Assembly (NCBI RefSeq): GCF_900155655.1 | Contig: NZ_LT706987.1 | Coordinates: 2,867,396 to 2,901,481, forward strand | DNA length: 34,086 nt | Direction of reading: 5' to 3' | Source of the DNA: Prevotella ihumii | Lineage (GTDB): Bacteria > Bacteroidota > Bacteroidia > Bacteroidales > Bacteroidaceae | In this document: piece after piece, positions 7,834 to 15,999 of the stretch | Numbering within the stretch: the first letter of the stretch is position 1 | Layout of the letters: each line of letters starts with the position of its first letter | Program-made: the position numbers and the translations under genes | Notes under the pieces: model-generated | What the model was told of the DNA's origin: nothing | Database searches by the model: none | Seen by the model: only the letters and a program-made list of their open reading frames with translations

Positions 7834-9090
7834 TTATCGCTTTGTAAAATTTACCGAGGTATAACCCACCAATCTGTCTGTCCTTCCCCCTTGCTCACGA
7901 TAGTAAACCAAGGCTTGATACGAGTTTTCAGTTTGATAAAAGCTACCTTCTATGGGCAACATTTTAGGTTTCCCATCTGTGTCAACCATAAGATACTGAT
8001 AGCTGTAATAGCCTAATTTCATAGGAATTACAGTTTCGTAACAATGTGTTTCCTCGTTATATTCAAGGCGGTATTGTGGTAAAAATCGGTCGTTAGTCCA
8101 ATCTCCATTCACATATACATCGCCTGCCACACGCTGTGGATATTCTAAGACGAAATGCACTTGCATATAGTCGCTTTCGGTGTGAATATTGCGATTGTCC
8201 GAATTGCGTATCAGGAATGCTCCATTGGCATCTTGATCGTAAAGATAGTTCAGTCGAGGCGAAGCGATGTACGGATAAGCGTGAAAATCTTTACCGTCCC
8301 ACCCTATGTGGTCTATCCCCATTGTGGCAACATTGGTAGAAAGAATTTCGAACTTTCGATATTCGTTGCCTGCTACAAAAATATAGTTAGGACAATGGAT
8401 CCATCGCAACCCGTCCGACATCACATATTGTGGCTTAGCATTCGAACGTGCATTGTCCCAACGGCGATTTTGCAGCACAATGGTTTTGAGCTGTTTTTCA
8501 GGATTAGTTACCGAATAGCCACCATATTTTAAGTCCATTTCCACTTGTTGGAACTGTCCGTTAATGTCAACATCGGTATTGGTGGTTACGTTGAGTCCTA
8601 CTCCCATCGACCGTTCAAAGGGCTCTTTTACCATAAAGCACACCTTTATAATAGGGTTCTCATCAGCATCATAAACTGTAAGTCGGTAGTTGCCCGAAAT
8701 TTTAGGTCTACATTTTTTGTTTGGAATACTTAGGTGATAGTGGGTATAGAGCGTATTTGTAAGCAGCGATTGCTCCACATCTTCTATGGTGTTACCCTTT
8801 GCAAAGCCCTCCACATAGTCGCTTTCGAATAGCGTTGTCGTGGTTTGCCAATTGGCTTCGCAATGTTCCAAGGTGTATGTATAGCGATGATACTCGTGCG
8901 TCATATCGTCAAAGTCGATGTCGAGCACACCGTCTTCCAACTCCATTATGGGCATAGACTGCCAATCCTCATTAGCCACAACCTGCAACGACCTAATATT
9001 CGTAGCCAACACTTCGTGTCGCTGTGCAGTAAGGGTCTGTATAGAAAGGAGCAACACAACAAGTAAAACAATAGGCTGCTTATGTTTCAT
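7834..9090 (-). CDS. Type IX secretion system plug protein (DUF5103 family, 418 aa)
   Basis: The protein starts with a clear signal peptide (about 1-23, ending TLTAQ) and is otherwise beta-rich with many aromatic residues. Its pattern (LATNIRSLQVV, then an SMPIMELEDG region, YEYHRYTYTLEHC-like strands, a mid-protein GYSVTNP strand, and a C-terminal QALVYYREQGGRTDRLVGY) matches the Bacteroidota DUF5103 family. That family is known as the plug that closes the SprA translocon of the T9SS from the periplasm. The sequence shows the family resemblance; the plug role is knowledge of the family. It fits the T9SS-type tail on the LRR protein in the same window. It follows the 142-aa gene by 21 bases, so the two are probably co-transcribed. 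Confidence 0.85.
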   Translation of the reverse strand: MKHKQPIVLLVVLLLSIQTLTAQRHEVLATNIRSLQVVANEDWQSMPIMELEDGVLDIDFDDMTHEYHRYTYTLEHCEANWQTTTTLFESDYVEGFAKGNTIEDVEQSLLTNTLYTHYHLSIPNKKCRPKISGNYRLTVYDADENPIIKVCFMVKEPFERSMGVGLNVTTNTDVDINGQFQQVEMDLKYGGYSVTNPEKQLKTIVLQNRRWDNARSNAKPQYVMSDGLRWIHCPNYIFVAGNEYRKFEILSTNVATMGIDHIGWDGKDFHAYPYIASPRLNYLYDQDANGAFLIRNSDNRNIHTESDYMQVHFVLEYPQRVAGDVYVNGDWTNDRFLPQYRLEYNEETHCYETVIPMKLGYYSYQYLMVDTDGKPKMLPIEGSFYQTENSYQALVYYREQGGRTDRLVGYTSVNFTKR

Positions 9091-9111
9091 ACGCTTTCAG
9101 AAAGATATATT

Positions 9112-9540
9112 TTACGGAATAAGATTTTTAATAAACTCGTCAAGGTCTTCTTCTAACCCTGGCAACAGCTCATCGCTTAAAATTATGGTATCATCATCTG
9201 CCAAATAAAGCTCTGTTGTTGCGTCTTCATCTTCTTCCTCAAGCACCAAACTAAATGGCTTCATTATGCCCCAATTGTCTACAATATCTTTCAAAGCAAG
9301 TGTTTCCGAACGCAACAAGGCTGTTACATTTTCGTTAAAGTTATCCTCCGTATTATCAATCCATTTTTCTACAACACAGCGGGTTATCTCATTACCTTCG
9401 TCATCGAAAGCCATAAGGTCACCACTGGATTGCGACACTCGTACGTGAATATCGGTCATAGTTGTAGGTTCGTCCGTTGCAGGAAACTTTTGAGCTATCT
9501 TCTTTAAGAAACGCTCAATCTGTTGCTTTGTTTGTTCCAT
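9112..9540 (-). CDS. Conserved small acidic protein, function unknown (142 aa)
   Basis: I do not recognise a named family. The protein has no signal peptide or membrane segment, so it should be cytoplasmic. The N terminus is basic and helical (MEQTKQQIERFLKKIAQKF). The middle and C terminus are strongly acidic, with runs such as EEEDEDATTE and EEDLDEF. The alternating hydrophobic pattern suggests an alpha/beta fold. It is the first gene of a likely two-gene unit with the T9SS plug gene 21 bases downstream. A TATCTTTG box precedes it and it diverges from galE. Whether it serves the T9SS is only suggested by position. Confidence 0.8.
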   Translation of the reverse strand: MEQTKQQIERFLKKIAQKFPATDEPTTMTDIHVRVSQSSGDLMAFDDEGNEITRCVVEKWIDNTEDNFNENVTALLRSETLALKDIVDNWGIMKPFSLVLEEEDEDATTELYLADDDTIILSDELLPGLEEDLDEFIKNLIP

Positions 9541-9583
9541 AATAAATGCTTTAAAGAACGTTAGAATAATGTTTAAACAATCG

Positions 9584-9591
9584 CAAAGATA
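9584..9591 (-). promoter_or_regulatory. Promoter -7 box for the 142-aa gene and T9SS plug gene
   Basis: The minus strand reads TATCTTTG, matching TAnnTTTG, 44 bases upstream of the ATG at 9540. It is divergent from the galE box at 9677-9684. The -33 region is weak (TTAAC). Confidence 0.5.
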
Positions 9592-9676
9592 ACAAAACTT
9601 TTTAGTTAACCACTTCTTTCTTCACGCTTTTTCGTTATTTTCTATCATATTTATAAGGTAAAAACTATTTTCTTAT

Positions 9677-9684
9677 TATCTTTG
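9677..9684 (+). promoter_or_regulatory. Promoter -7 box for galE
   Basis: TATCTTTG matches TAnnTTTG and would give a leader of about 75 nt before the galE ATG at 9766. The -33 box is not obvious. Confidence 0.5.
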
Positions 9685-9765
9685 TAGTCGTTTAGGATTT
9701 GGTCATTCGCTTCTTAGATTGACTTATATGCAGACAAAGTTACTTGAGAAATAAATTCAGACAGA

Positions 9766-10803
9766 ATGAAACAAACAATTTTAGTTACTGGCGGTACGGG
9801 CTTTATAGGCTCGCACACAACTGTAGAGCTGCAAGAGGCAGGCTACGAGGTTGTGATAGTAGACAATCTTTCTAACTCTAAGATAGAAGTATTAGATGGT
9901 ATTGAGAAAATCACAGGCATACGCCCTGCCTTCGAGCAAGTAAACCTTGAAGACAAAGAGGCTACAGAAAAGGTTTTCAAAAAATATCCCAATATAGAAG
10001 GTATTATCCATTTTGCAGCATCAAAAGCTGTAGGCGAAAGCGTTGAAAAACCATTGATGTACTACCGCAACAATGTAGTTTCGCTTATCAATCTGCTTGA
10101 ACTTATGCCTAAATACAATGTAAAAGGCATTATCTTCTCAAGTTCGTGCACCGTTTATGGGCAGCCAAATGCAGAAAACCTTCCTGTTACCGAGGACGCT
10201 CCACACCAAAAAGCTACCTCGCCATACGGCAACACAAAGGAAATAAACGAGCAAATCATCTACGATTTTATTCATAGCGGAGCCAACATAAAGAGCATTG
10301 TATTGCGCTACTTCAACCCAATAGGTGCGCACCCCTCTGCTCATATAGGCGAATTGCCTAATGGTGTGCCCAACAACCTTATTCCTTACGTTACCCAAAC
10401 CGCAATGGGCATACGCGAACAGCTCACCATCTTCGGCAACGACTACAACACCGAGGACGGCAGCTGTATTCGCGACTACATTTATGTGGTAGACCTTGCC
10501 AAAGCTCACGTAGCAGCTATGACACGTGTGTTGGACAAGGAGACCAACAAGATAGAATACTTTAATATTGGCACAGGTCGTGGCAACTCAACACTTGAGA
10601 TAGTAAATACCTTTGAAAAGGCTACAGGCGTAAAACTCAACTGGAAGTTTGGCCCTCGCCGTGAAGGAGATATAGAAAAGATATGGGGCGACTGCACCAG
10701 AGCCAACAAGGTGTTAGGGTGGAAAGCCGACACACCTTTAGAAGATGTACTTGCCACGGCATGGAAGTGGCAACAAAAACTTCGTGAAGACGGAGTAATG
10801 TAA
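9766..10803 (+). CDS. galE: UDP-glucose 4-epimerase GalE
   Basis: GalE interconverts UDP-glucose and UDP-galactose (often also the N-acetyl forms) and supplies galactose units for polysaccharides. It is an extended short-chain dehydrogenase. The NAD-binding glycine motif GGTGFIGSH is at 9-17, DN at 33-34 follows the second strand, and the catalytic pair Tyr154 and Lys158 lies in SPYGNTKEI, after the FSSSCTVYG serine strand (124-132). The length of 345 aa is normal. It is a single-gene unit with its own promoter box and a strong terminator just after the stop. It is not adjacent to other sugar genes here. Confidence 0.96.
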   Translation: MKQTILVTGGTGFIGSHTTVELQEAGYEVVIVDNLSNSKIEVLDGIEKITGIRPAFEQVNLEDKEATEKVFKKYPNIEGIIHFAASKAVGESVEKPLMYYRNNVVSLINLLELMPKYNVKGIIFSSSCTVYGQPNAENLPVTEDAPHQKATSPYGNTKEINEQIIYDFIHSGANIKSIVLRYFNPIGAHPSAHIGELPNGVPNNLIPYVTQTAMGIREQLTIFGNDYNTEDGSCIRDYIYVVDLAKAHVAAMTRVLDKETNKIEYFNIGTGRGNSTLEIVNTFEKATGVKLNWKFGPRREGDIEKIWGDCTRANKVLGWKADTPLEDVLATAWKWQQKLREDGVM

Positions 10804-10808
10804 ACAGA

Positions 10809-10837
10809 AAGCCCGTTCGCAATGAGCGGGCTTTTTT
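10809..10837 (+). terminator. Rho-independent terminator of galE
   Basis: A GC-rich stem (AAGCCCGTTC with GAGCGGGCTT, one G-U pair, loop GCAAT) is followed by TTTTTT. It begins 6 bases after the galE stop. Confidence 0.9.
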
Positions 10838-10955
10838 GTTTTTAGAAAAGACGCTTAAAGCACTCTTTAAACCCAAATGCTTTGAGGGTAATGTAGAGAA
10901 TGTACTTATTTTGACACCCCCCCCTTGCACGCTGCACAATTTTAGTAAATTGTTG

Positions 10956-11024
10956 TTTTGTCGGACTTGTCAGACAAGTCGGACAAGTCGGACGGGTCAG
11001 ACCTGTCCGACCTGTCCGACAAAA
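10956..11024. repeat. Decamer GTCCGAC/GTCGGAC array with inverted ends
   Basis: About six 10-base units of the type GTCGGACAAG/GTCCGACCTG are bounded by TTTTGTCGGAC (10956-10966) and GTCCGACAAAA (11014-11024), a perfect inverted repeat that extends three more bases on each side. The whole array could fold into a long hairpin. The same decamers form the cores of family A copies A1 and A4, but family A ends are absent here. It lies between the convergent galE and C69 peptidase genes. Confidence 0.75.
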
Positions 11025-11040
11025 CAATCTGCTGCAAACC

Positions 11041-11088
11041 ATAGCAAATATGTGCTCCCCTCCCATCGGAGGGGTTGGGGGAGGCTCT
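11041..11088. repeat. 48-bp GC-rich intergenic repeat, family C (copy C1)
   Basis: The stretch ATAGCAAATATGTG plus a CCCCTCC-CATC-GGAGGGG hairpin plus a GGGGGAGGCTCT tail matches 24979-25026 over the same 48-bp length with few changes. Both copies follow a decamer repeat. Bases 10838-11189 otherwise hold only the decamer array and a terminator, and no gene. Confidence 0.7.
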
Positions 11089-11099
11089 TAGCATACAAT

Positions 11100-11134
11100 A
11101 AAAGCCGTTTAGCGATGATTGCTAAGCGGCTTTT
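11100..11134. terminator. Terminator hairpin, probably for the C69 peptidase gene
   Basis: A 14-bp stem with one G-U pair (11100-11113 with 11121-11134), loop GATGATT, is flanked by A-rich and T-rich bases on both sides. It lies 56 bases past the minus-strand stop at 11190. galE already has its own terminator, so this one most likely serves the minus-strand block, though it could work in both directions. Confidence 0.65.
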
Positions 11135-11189
11135 GTTTTGGGCTTATAAAAATTTACGGATAGTTCTATAAATTTGTTTGTATTAAGGC

Positions 11190-12827
11190 CTATTCAGCTG
11201 GTACTTCAAACTTGTCGCCAGTTTGTTCTATCAATGCCTTGCGAGCATTCATACTCATACCAGGACGCTCAGGACGTGCGCCCAAACCTGTTTCGGTGCG
11301 GAGGAATTTGCCGTCCTTTTCAGGCTTGATGGTCATATCGTTATACTTCACGATAAGATAGGTAGCCAACTGACGCCAACGTGAAATCATCTCGTCGCCC
11401 AACTTCATAGAATAGTCGTTGAGGTATTTGATAGCTGCTGCCTTATCGGTTTGATAAAGTTTCATTGCCTCTGCTTCCACCTTTGGTTGGTTAGCAAAGT
11501 AGCTGTTATCCAATTCGTCACGTACTTGCTTCAATGATGGAAACATCTGTGCATAGCGTGGATAAACCATATTTGCCACCCAGTTGCAAACCCAGAACGC
11601 ATTCTTGTCAGAGAAGGTTACAGCATCAGCACCTGGTGTATTGAAACATTCTGGCTGAACAGTGCTGCTGCAATATACAGGAACGAATGAACACATATTG
11701 CCATCGTCGTTAGCAAACCAAATAATACCACCTATTCCGCGAGGCATAGAGCTACGGAGCTGACATACATACGAGAATGCACTCTGCTGTGTAGATGCAG
11801 GACGCTCGGTGAAATATTTCTTGCCGTTGTATTCAAAATACAATGGTGTAGGACGATATGGCATATCCCAGTTGCCTTGACCAAGGTCGTTATTGGTGCT
11901 GAGGGCTGTGCCTTCGTAGTGGTCGCGCATACTGTTTTCCATATCAGCACAAGTAAGTTTGCGACTTGGAGCTACCCAAAGAGGCATATCTTCAGCATTC
12001 TTGTCCTTACCCAATGCCCAAGGCAAATAGCGTGACATATCGGTAAAACGATTGAAGAAGCTCCACACACGTGCATCGCAGAAACGACGACCGCCAAAGT
12101 CGGGTGCTGCATAGACCATCTTCCAGTTGAAGTCTTCGTCCTTACCTGTAAACCAACCCTTTGAACGAGCAAACTTGATGCAGTTCTTAGAGGTCATCAC
12201 CTCGGTGTTATACTTAGAGAACTGACCAATACGAGCTTGATTAGCATGGCCCGAAATCATTCCGTCAGGGATACGCACAGCAACCCAAACCACCTTTTGC
12301 TTAGCATCACCGCCGCAACCCATCATCTCAAGTATCCATACTTCGTTAGGGTCGGCAATGGTAAAGCTCTCACCACTTGAAAGATAACCATATTTATTTA
12401 CCAATTCGGTCATCACCTTGATGGCTTCACGTGCAGTCTTACTGCGCTGAAGACCAAGGTACATCAACGAACCATAATCTATCTGACCTGTCTTGTCAAT
12501 CATTTCGTCACGACCGCCGTATGTGGTTTCGCCAATGCTCACCTGATACTCGTTGATGTTACCAATAACGTTGTAAGTTACAGGTGCTTCATCAATAAAT
12601 CCGTGGCTCTTTCCTGAGTCATAATCAATGATTTCACGCTTAGTACCCTTAGCGTGTACGCCTGCTGCATAATGGCAAAGACCATTAAACATACCGTAAT
12701 CGTCGGCACTGTAAGTTACGAAAACCGAACCATCTGTTGTTGCACCCTTGGTTGCAATGTAGTTGGTGCACGCATCTGCTGCTGTGAACGATGCAGCAAG
12801 CATTGCGCTTAATAGTAGTTTCTTCAT
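11190..12827 (-). CDS. C69-family dipeptidase (PepD-like Ntn hydrolase), exported (545 aa)
   Basis: Family C69 enzymes are N-terminal nucleophile hydrolases that release dipeptides from peptides. The signal sequence MKKLLLSAMLAASFTAADA is followed directly by Cys20 (ACTNYIATKGATTDGS), the expected catalytic nucleophile exposed by processing. The downstream segments SIGETTYGGRDE, YGSLMYLGLQRSKTAREAI and FTIADPNEVWILEMMG match the family. The ATG at 12827 is chosen because it starts the signal peptide; an upstream in-frame extension to 12887 would overlap the M23 gene and bury the signal. Spacing from the M23 stop is 49 bases, so this is likely the last gene of the block. In an asaccharolytic or peptide-using oral anaerobe it would act in periplasmic or outer-surface peptide digestion (inference). 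Confidence 0.9.
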   Translation of the reverse strand: MKKLLLSAMLAASFTAADACTNYIATKGATTDGSVFVTYSADDYGMFNGLCHYAAGVHAKGTKREIIDYDSGKSHGFIDEAPVTYNVIGNINEYQVSIGETTYGGRDEMIDKTGQIDYGSLMYLGLQRSKTAREAIKVMTELVNKYGYLSSGESFTIADPNEVWILEMMGCGGDAKQKVVWVAVRIPDGMISGHANQARIGQFSKYNTEVMTSKNCIKFARSKGWFTGKDEDFNWKMVYAAPDFGGRRFCDARVWSFFNRFTDMSRYLPWALGKDKNAEDMPLWVAPSRKLTCADMENSMRDHYEGTALSTNNDLGQGNWDMPYRPTPLYFEYNGKKYFTERPASTQQSAFSYVCQLRSSMPRGIGGIIWFANDDGNMCSFVPVYCSSTVQPECFNTPGADAVTFSDKNAFWVCNWVANMVYPRYAQMFPSLKQVRDELDNSYFANQPKVEAEAMKLYQTDKAAAIKYLNDYSMKLGDEMISRWRQLATYLIVKYNDMTIKPEKDGKFLRTETGLGARPERPGMSMNARKALIEQTGDKFEVPAE

Positions 12828-12876
12828 AATGATATAGTTTAAAATTAAATATTTTGTTTTGTCTTCATTCTTCTTT

Positions 12877-14517
12877 TCAATACACAAATTTTTCTACGTG
12901 AACACATTGGTTCTGCTTATTGTCTCGCACAAATAGCTTTAGTGTACGTTGCTTCTTTGTAGGTTTGATACCTATTTTGCGAAGATCGCAGAAAATAACC
13001 TGCTTGTCTTTGCCCTGTTCAAACAGCACAAAACGTCCGTCCAAATAGGCTTCGTAAGCATTGATACCGCTCCCCCGCTCGCTGATTTTGTACATCAAGT
13101 GAGGAACATTTCGTCCTATGGGATGTACAGTTGGGGCTTTGTCATCGTAACGCACATAATAAATGTTGCCCAAATCACGGAAACGGCCTGTTACCCAACC
13201 ATCGTTGTAAGTTCCACCGCAATAGCGTGCTGCTTCTTCGGGTTCGCCTATCGACTGTTTGCAAACCATATAAAATTTGCTTGGGTCGGCGGTTAGTGTG
13301 TTGACACGAATACTTATTTTAGCATAATCGAGCAAGGGTACAGAGCCACTTGCAAAACTATAACCCGCAGAATATGCAGTGCCAAGAGCAAAATGCTTAG
13401 GGTTCATCAGATAATTGGTGGCAAGGAGGGTGTGTGGAATGTTAAAGCGGACACCATCAAGTGTGATGTTATTATCCTTTGAAGTCAACAACGCATTCGC
13501 TCCTTCTATTTTTTCGGCTGGCGGAATAGGTTGTGGCACGCCTTCTACAACAATGTCTTTTGTGGTTTCATTGCCATAGTAATCACGGAAAACATAACGC
13601 AGGTGGTAGTCGCGCTTCTGATTGAAGTTGATAATACCTCTACTTGCGCTCGCTTTAAGAATTGGCAAGCGATTGCCAGGCTCTATAAATGACTTCAAAT
13701 ACCATATCTTTCGGCTCATATAATGATTGTAGTCGCCCCACGAATTTATCATTCTATTGTGTTTTTGAGGTATGCCGTTGACATCGCTTTTGAATACCAA
13801 TTTGCCATCACAATAGAGTTCGGTGTAACGCACACCATAATTATTATATACGCTATCCATGTGGTCGTAAGCCCAAACCCCAAAGCCCACTTTGCCCCAA
13901 GCTTGGTATTTTCCTTTGATAAAGTCGTAGATTTTAGAGTCGGCACTGCGTTGGAAAACACCTTCACCACGTTGCGGATAACTCTTAAACGAATAGGCTG
14001 TGGGGGCAGTGGTGTCGTGTACTATTCCGCCCAACCAATTCAATGGATCCATAAGGTTATCGGTGGTCTTCTCGTGCATCTCTAAATGGAGGTGAGGGCC
14101 TTGCGATGAACCTGTATTACCACTAAGCGCAATAAACTGACCTTTGCACACTGGCAATTCGCCAGCACGGAAATGGAAGTCGCCTGCAAAGCGTTTTGTC
14201 TTGTATTGCTGCTGATTTACGGCTGCTTGTATCTGTGGCGCAAAGCGATTGAGGTGCACATAAACGCTGGTATAACCATTGGGATGTGCCACAACGATAG
14301 CTCTGCCAAAACCATACTTGTCTACAATGGCACGCTCGATATAGCCATCTGCTATGGAGTAAATTCCAAAATTGACGCCTCGTTCTGTCTTTACATCAAT
14401 TCCACCGTGGAAATGATTGGGGCGTGGCTCACCAAAATTGCCTGCCAATTGCACGGGTATGTGCATTGGCGAACCAAAAGAGATGGCACAAAGAATGAAA
14501 CTTAATATATAATTCAT
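12877..14517 (-). CDS. M23-family metallopeptidase (peptidoglycan endopeptidase-like, 546 aa)
   Basis: M23 peptidases cut peptide cross-links in cell-wall peptidoglycan in the periplasm. The N terminus has a short signal segment (about 1-16). The LytM-type domain (about 20-150) keeps all key residues: zinc ligands His37 and Asp41 in HGGID, and the HxH pair His142 and His144 in GPHLHLEMH, so it should be active. The following 400 residues are beta-rich and unusual in length for M23 proteins. They include a GVWAYDHMDSVYNNYGV section and probably form substrate- or partner-binding domains. The gene follows the 68-aa gene by 20 bases and precedes the C69 dipeptidase, so lipoprotein, wall hydrolase and dipeptidase genes are clustered. 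Confidence 0.92.
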   Translation of the reverse strand: MNYILSFILCAISFGSPMHIPVQLAGNFGEPRPNHFHGGIDVKTERGVNFGIYSIADGYIERAIVDKYGFGRAIVVAHPNGYTSVYVHLNRFAPQIQAAVNQQQYKTKRFAGDFHFRAGELPVCKGQFIALSGNTGSSQGPHLHLEMHEKTTDNLMDPLNWLGGIVHDTTAPTAYSFKSYPQRGEGVFQRSADSKIYDFIKGKYQAWGKVGFGVWAYDHMDSVYNNYGVRYTELYCDGKLVFKSDVNGIPQKHNRMINSWGDYNHYMSRKIWYLKSFIEPGNRLPILKASASRGIINFNQKRDYHLRYVFRDYYGNETTKDIVVEGVPQPIPPAEKIEGANALLTSKDNNITLDGVRFNIPHTLLATNYLMNPKHFALGTAYSAGYSFASGSVPLLDYAKISIRVNTLTADPSKFYMVCKQSIGEPEEAARYCGGTYNDGWVTGRFRDLGNIYYVRYDDKAPTVHPIGRNVPHLMYKISERGSGINAYEAYLDGRFVLFEQGKDKQVIFCDLRKIGIKPTKKQRTLKLFVRDNKQNQCVHVEKFVY

Positions 14518-14537
14518 TGATTTCTTGTTTGTTAGAA

Positions 14538-14744
14538 TTACTCCTTTAGGAGCTTGTCACCATAATAGGCACGCAGTTTTTTACCCTCTTTCACAAGGCT
14601 TATTTCCCCCTGAAGCCACTCTGTCTGTGGCATTTCTTCGGTTAATTGCCCATAGTACACCACCCTATCTCCCTCAATTTGAACATATCCGAGTGATATT
14701 TTGCCATCGCAAGTATGGACAATATTGCTTGCAATCCTTCGCAT
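14538..14744 (-). CDS. Small conserved hypothetical protein (68 aa)
   Basis: I do not recognise a named family. The 68-residue protein begins MRRIASNIVHTCDGKISLG and carries a QLTEEMPQTEWLQGEI stretch that looks conserved in character. It has no signal peptide or membrane helix. It sits tightly packed, 3 bases after the DUF4296 lipoprotein stop and 20 bases before the M23 peptidase start. That spacing supports it as a real, co-transcribed gene. Function cannot be inferred from sequence. Confidence 0.7.
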   Translation of the reverse strand: MRRIASNIVHTCDGKISLGYVQIEGDRVVYYGQLTEEMPQTEWLQGEISLVKEGKKLRAYYGDKLLKE

Positions 14745-14747
14745 CTG

Positions 14748-15800
14748 TTAGAACTTTGGTGGGTGAATATTGCGCTCTTCCATCGCTTGTTGGGGTGTGC
14801 GTTGTCGTTCTAACTTCGCTCCACCTCCGTTATTTGCCTTCTGTAAGATGGGCTTATTAGTTTTTTGGAGTTGCATTCCTTGAGGCGATTGAGGACATGT
14901 CGGAGGAGTCGGAGGTAGTGTGTTGTCGGTTGGACGTTGCACGGGTTCGCCTCCAACGGTGCGCAGAGGGTCGTTATTGTTGAGTGTGTCGGACGACAAT
15001 TGCTCATTGTTCTGCTTTCGAGCGTGCATCTTTATCAATCGTATATTGTTGATTAAGAGCAGTCTAAATGTATTTGTCGGCATTTGTGGCTGCATCATAA
15101 TAAACATTCCACGTATGTCTTTAATGCCCAAACTATCAGGGTTATCAACTGCAAGAATTTGATGTGAATCGGACAAAATATTGAGACTTTGCGATGCAAC
15201 GCTGTCATTGGAGAAGGTAACAGCAAGCACTGCAACGGCTTCGCGTGCACCATCTTGAATGATAAACTGTGGGTCGAACTCCAATGTAATTCTATCTCCT
15301 TTGTGGTAAGAGGTGTCTGCTTTAATTGCGAAGGTTTCGTAATTGCGAGGTGGATATGGGCTTAACAACAACGATTTTGCCTTGTTCCACACATCGGCAG
15401 TATCACCTTTCTGAACCGCACCACCATACTGATTGAAGTCGCTCACCAATGCTCCTTGTGCGCGAGCTTCGGTTTCGTAACGTTCGGATAGTCCTTCGTA
15501 TATTTTTTTCAAATGTTCTGTGTGGCGAACATAATAGGCTAAAGAGGCATCAAACTGCTTTTGGGTTACTCCATATTTCTTTAAAACCGACTCTTCTAAG
15601 ACTTCTTGCGTTACAGGAGTATAGTTTTTAACTTGTGAAATAGACTTTGCGATATGATAATCGTACAAGATGTCTTCCATCTCGTCGGGTTGAATATATT
15701 CAGAAGGTATTGTTGGCTTACACGAAGTCAACATCATTAGTGGAAAGAACATCAACATAAGGACGCTTTTCCATAAGTTTTTACTAATCAAACCCTTCAT
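14748..15800 (-). CDS. DUF4296-family lipoprotein (350 aa)
   Basis: A type II signal peptide ends in the lipobox LTSC with Cys27, so the mature protein should be lipid-anchored to a membrane, probably matured by the LspA encoded just upstream. The region IPSEYIQPDEMEDILYDYHIAKS and the following helices match the Bacteroidota DUF4296 domain (about 30-130). A second beta-rich domain follows (about 155-275). The C-terminal 75 residues are low-complexity, rich in Pro, Asn and Gln. Function is unknown. The link with lspA and ileS is a recurring Bacteroidota gene order (family knowledge). Confidence 0.85.
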   Translation of the reverse strand: MKGLISKNLWKSVLMLMFFPLMMLTSCKPTIPSEYIQPDEMEDILYDYHIAKSISQVKNYTPVTQEVLEESVLKKYGVTQKQFDASLAYYVRHTEHLKKIYEGLSERYETEARAQGALVSDFNQYGGAVQKGDTADVWNKAKSLLLSPYPPRNYETFAIKADTSYHKGDRITLEFDPQFIIQDGAREAVAVLAVTFSNDSVASQSLNILSDSHQILAVDNPDSLGIKDIRGMFIMMQPQMPTNTFRLLLINNIRLIKMHARKQNNEQLSSDTLNNNDPLRTVGGEPVQRPTDNTLPPTPPTCPQSPQGMQLQKTNKPILQKANNGGGAKLERQRTPQQAMEERNIHPPKF

Positions 15801-15838
15801 ATCTTATTTATTATCAACAACTTCTACTTCGTTTATCG

Positions 15839-15999
15839 TTCCATCATTTACTTGCGTGAGATGCTCTCTCGTATCTAATAGACGGGTGATACCTGGGAGA
15901 TTACTCCATTATTTAATTGCTTGAGATACGCTCTGTTTCGCTTTCCTTCTCATCAATTAACTCAATAGCTTCATCGTTTACTTGCTTAGGGTGTTCTCC
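15839..15999. repeat. Three degenerate 30-bp repeats at about 65-bp period across the lspA 3' end
   Basis: Units at 15839-15868, 15904-15933 and 15970-15999 share a TTTACTTGC-like core on the plus strand and start about 65 bases apart. The outer unit (15970-15999) encodes LspA residues EHPKQVND. The inner unit (15839-15868), in the spacer before the DUF4296 gene, reads EHLTQVND in the same sense. This suggests that the lspA tail has been duplicated and has decayed. Confidence 0.55.

Noticed and set aside
10917..10924. Run of eight C as a phase-variable tract
   Set aside because: It lies between genes downstream of two terminators, with no promoter or coding frame that slippage would switch.
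10836..11171. 111-aa plus-strand open frame between galE and the C69 peptidase
   Set aside because: It consists of translated decamer repeat, repeat C1 and a terminator hairpin, and starts inside the galE terminator.
12768..12785. Lipobox at the C69 signal peptide (ADAC)
   Set aside because: The residues before Cys20 (A-D-A) do not fit the L-[AS]-[GA]-C pattern, and a Cys at this place is the expected family nucleophile.
12828..12887. Longer N terminus for the C69 dipeptidase
   Set aside because: It would overlap the M23 gene and place 20 polar residues before the signal peptide; the ATG at 12827 starts the signal directly.
14890..15000. Further decamer (GTCGGA) repeat copy
   Set aside because: The similarity is limited to a few scattered GTCGGA words within the Pro-rich C-terminal coding sequence of the DUF4296 lipoprotein, without a 10-base period.
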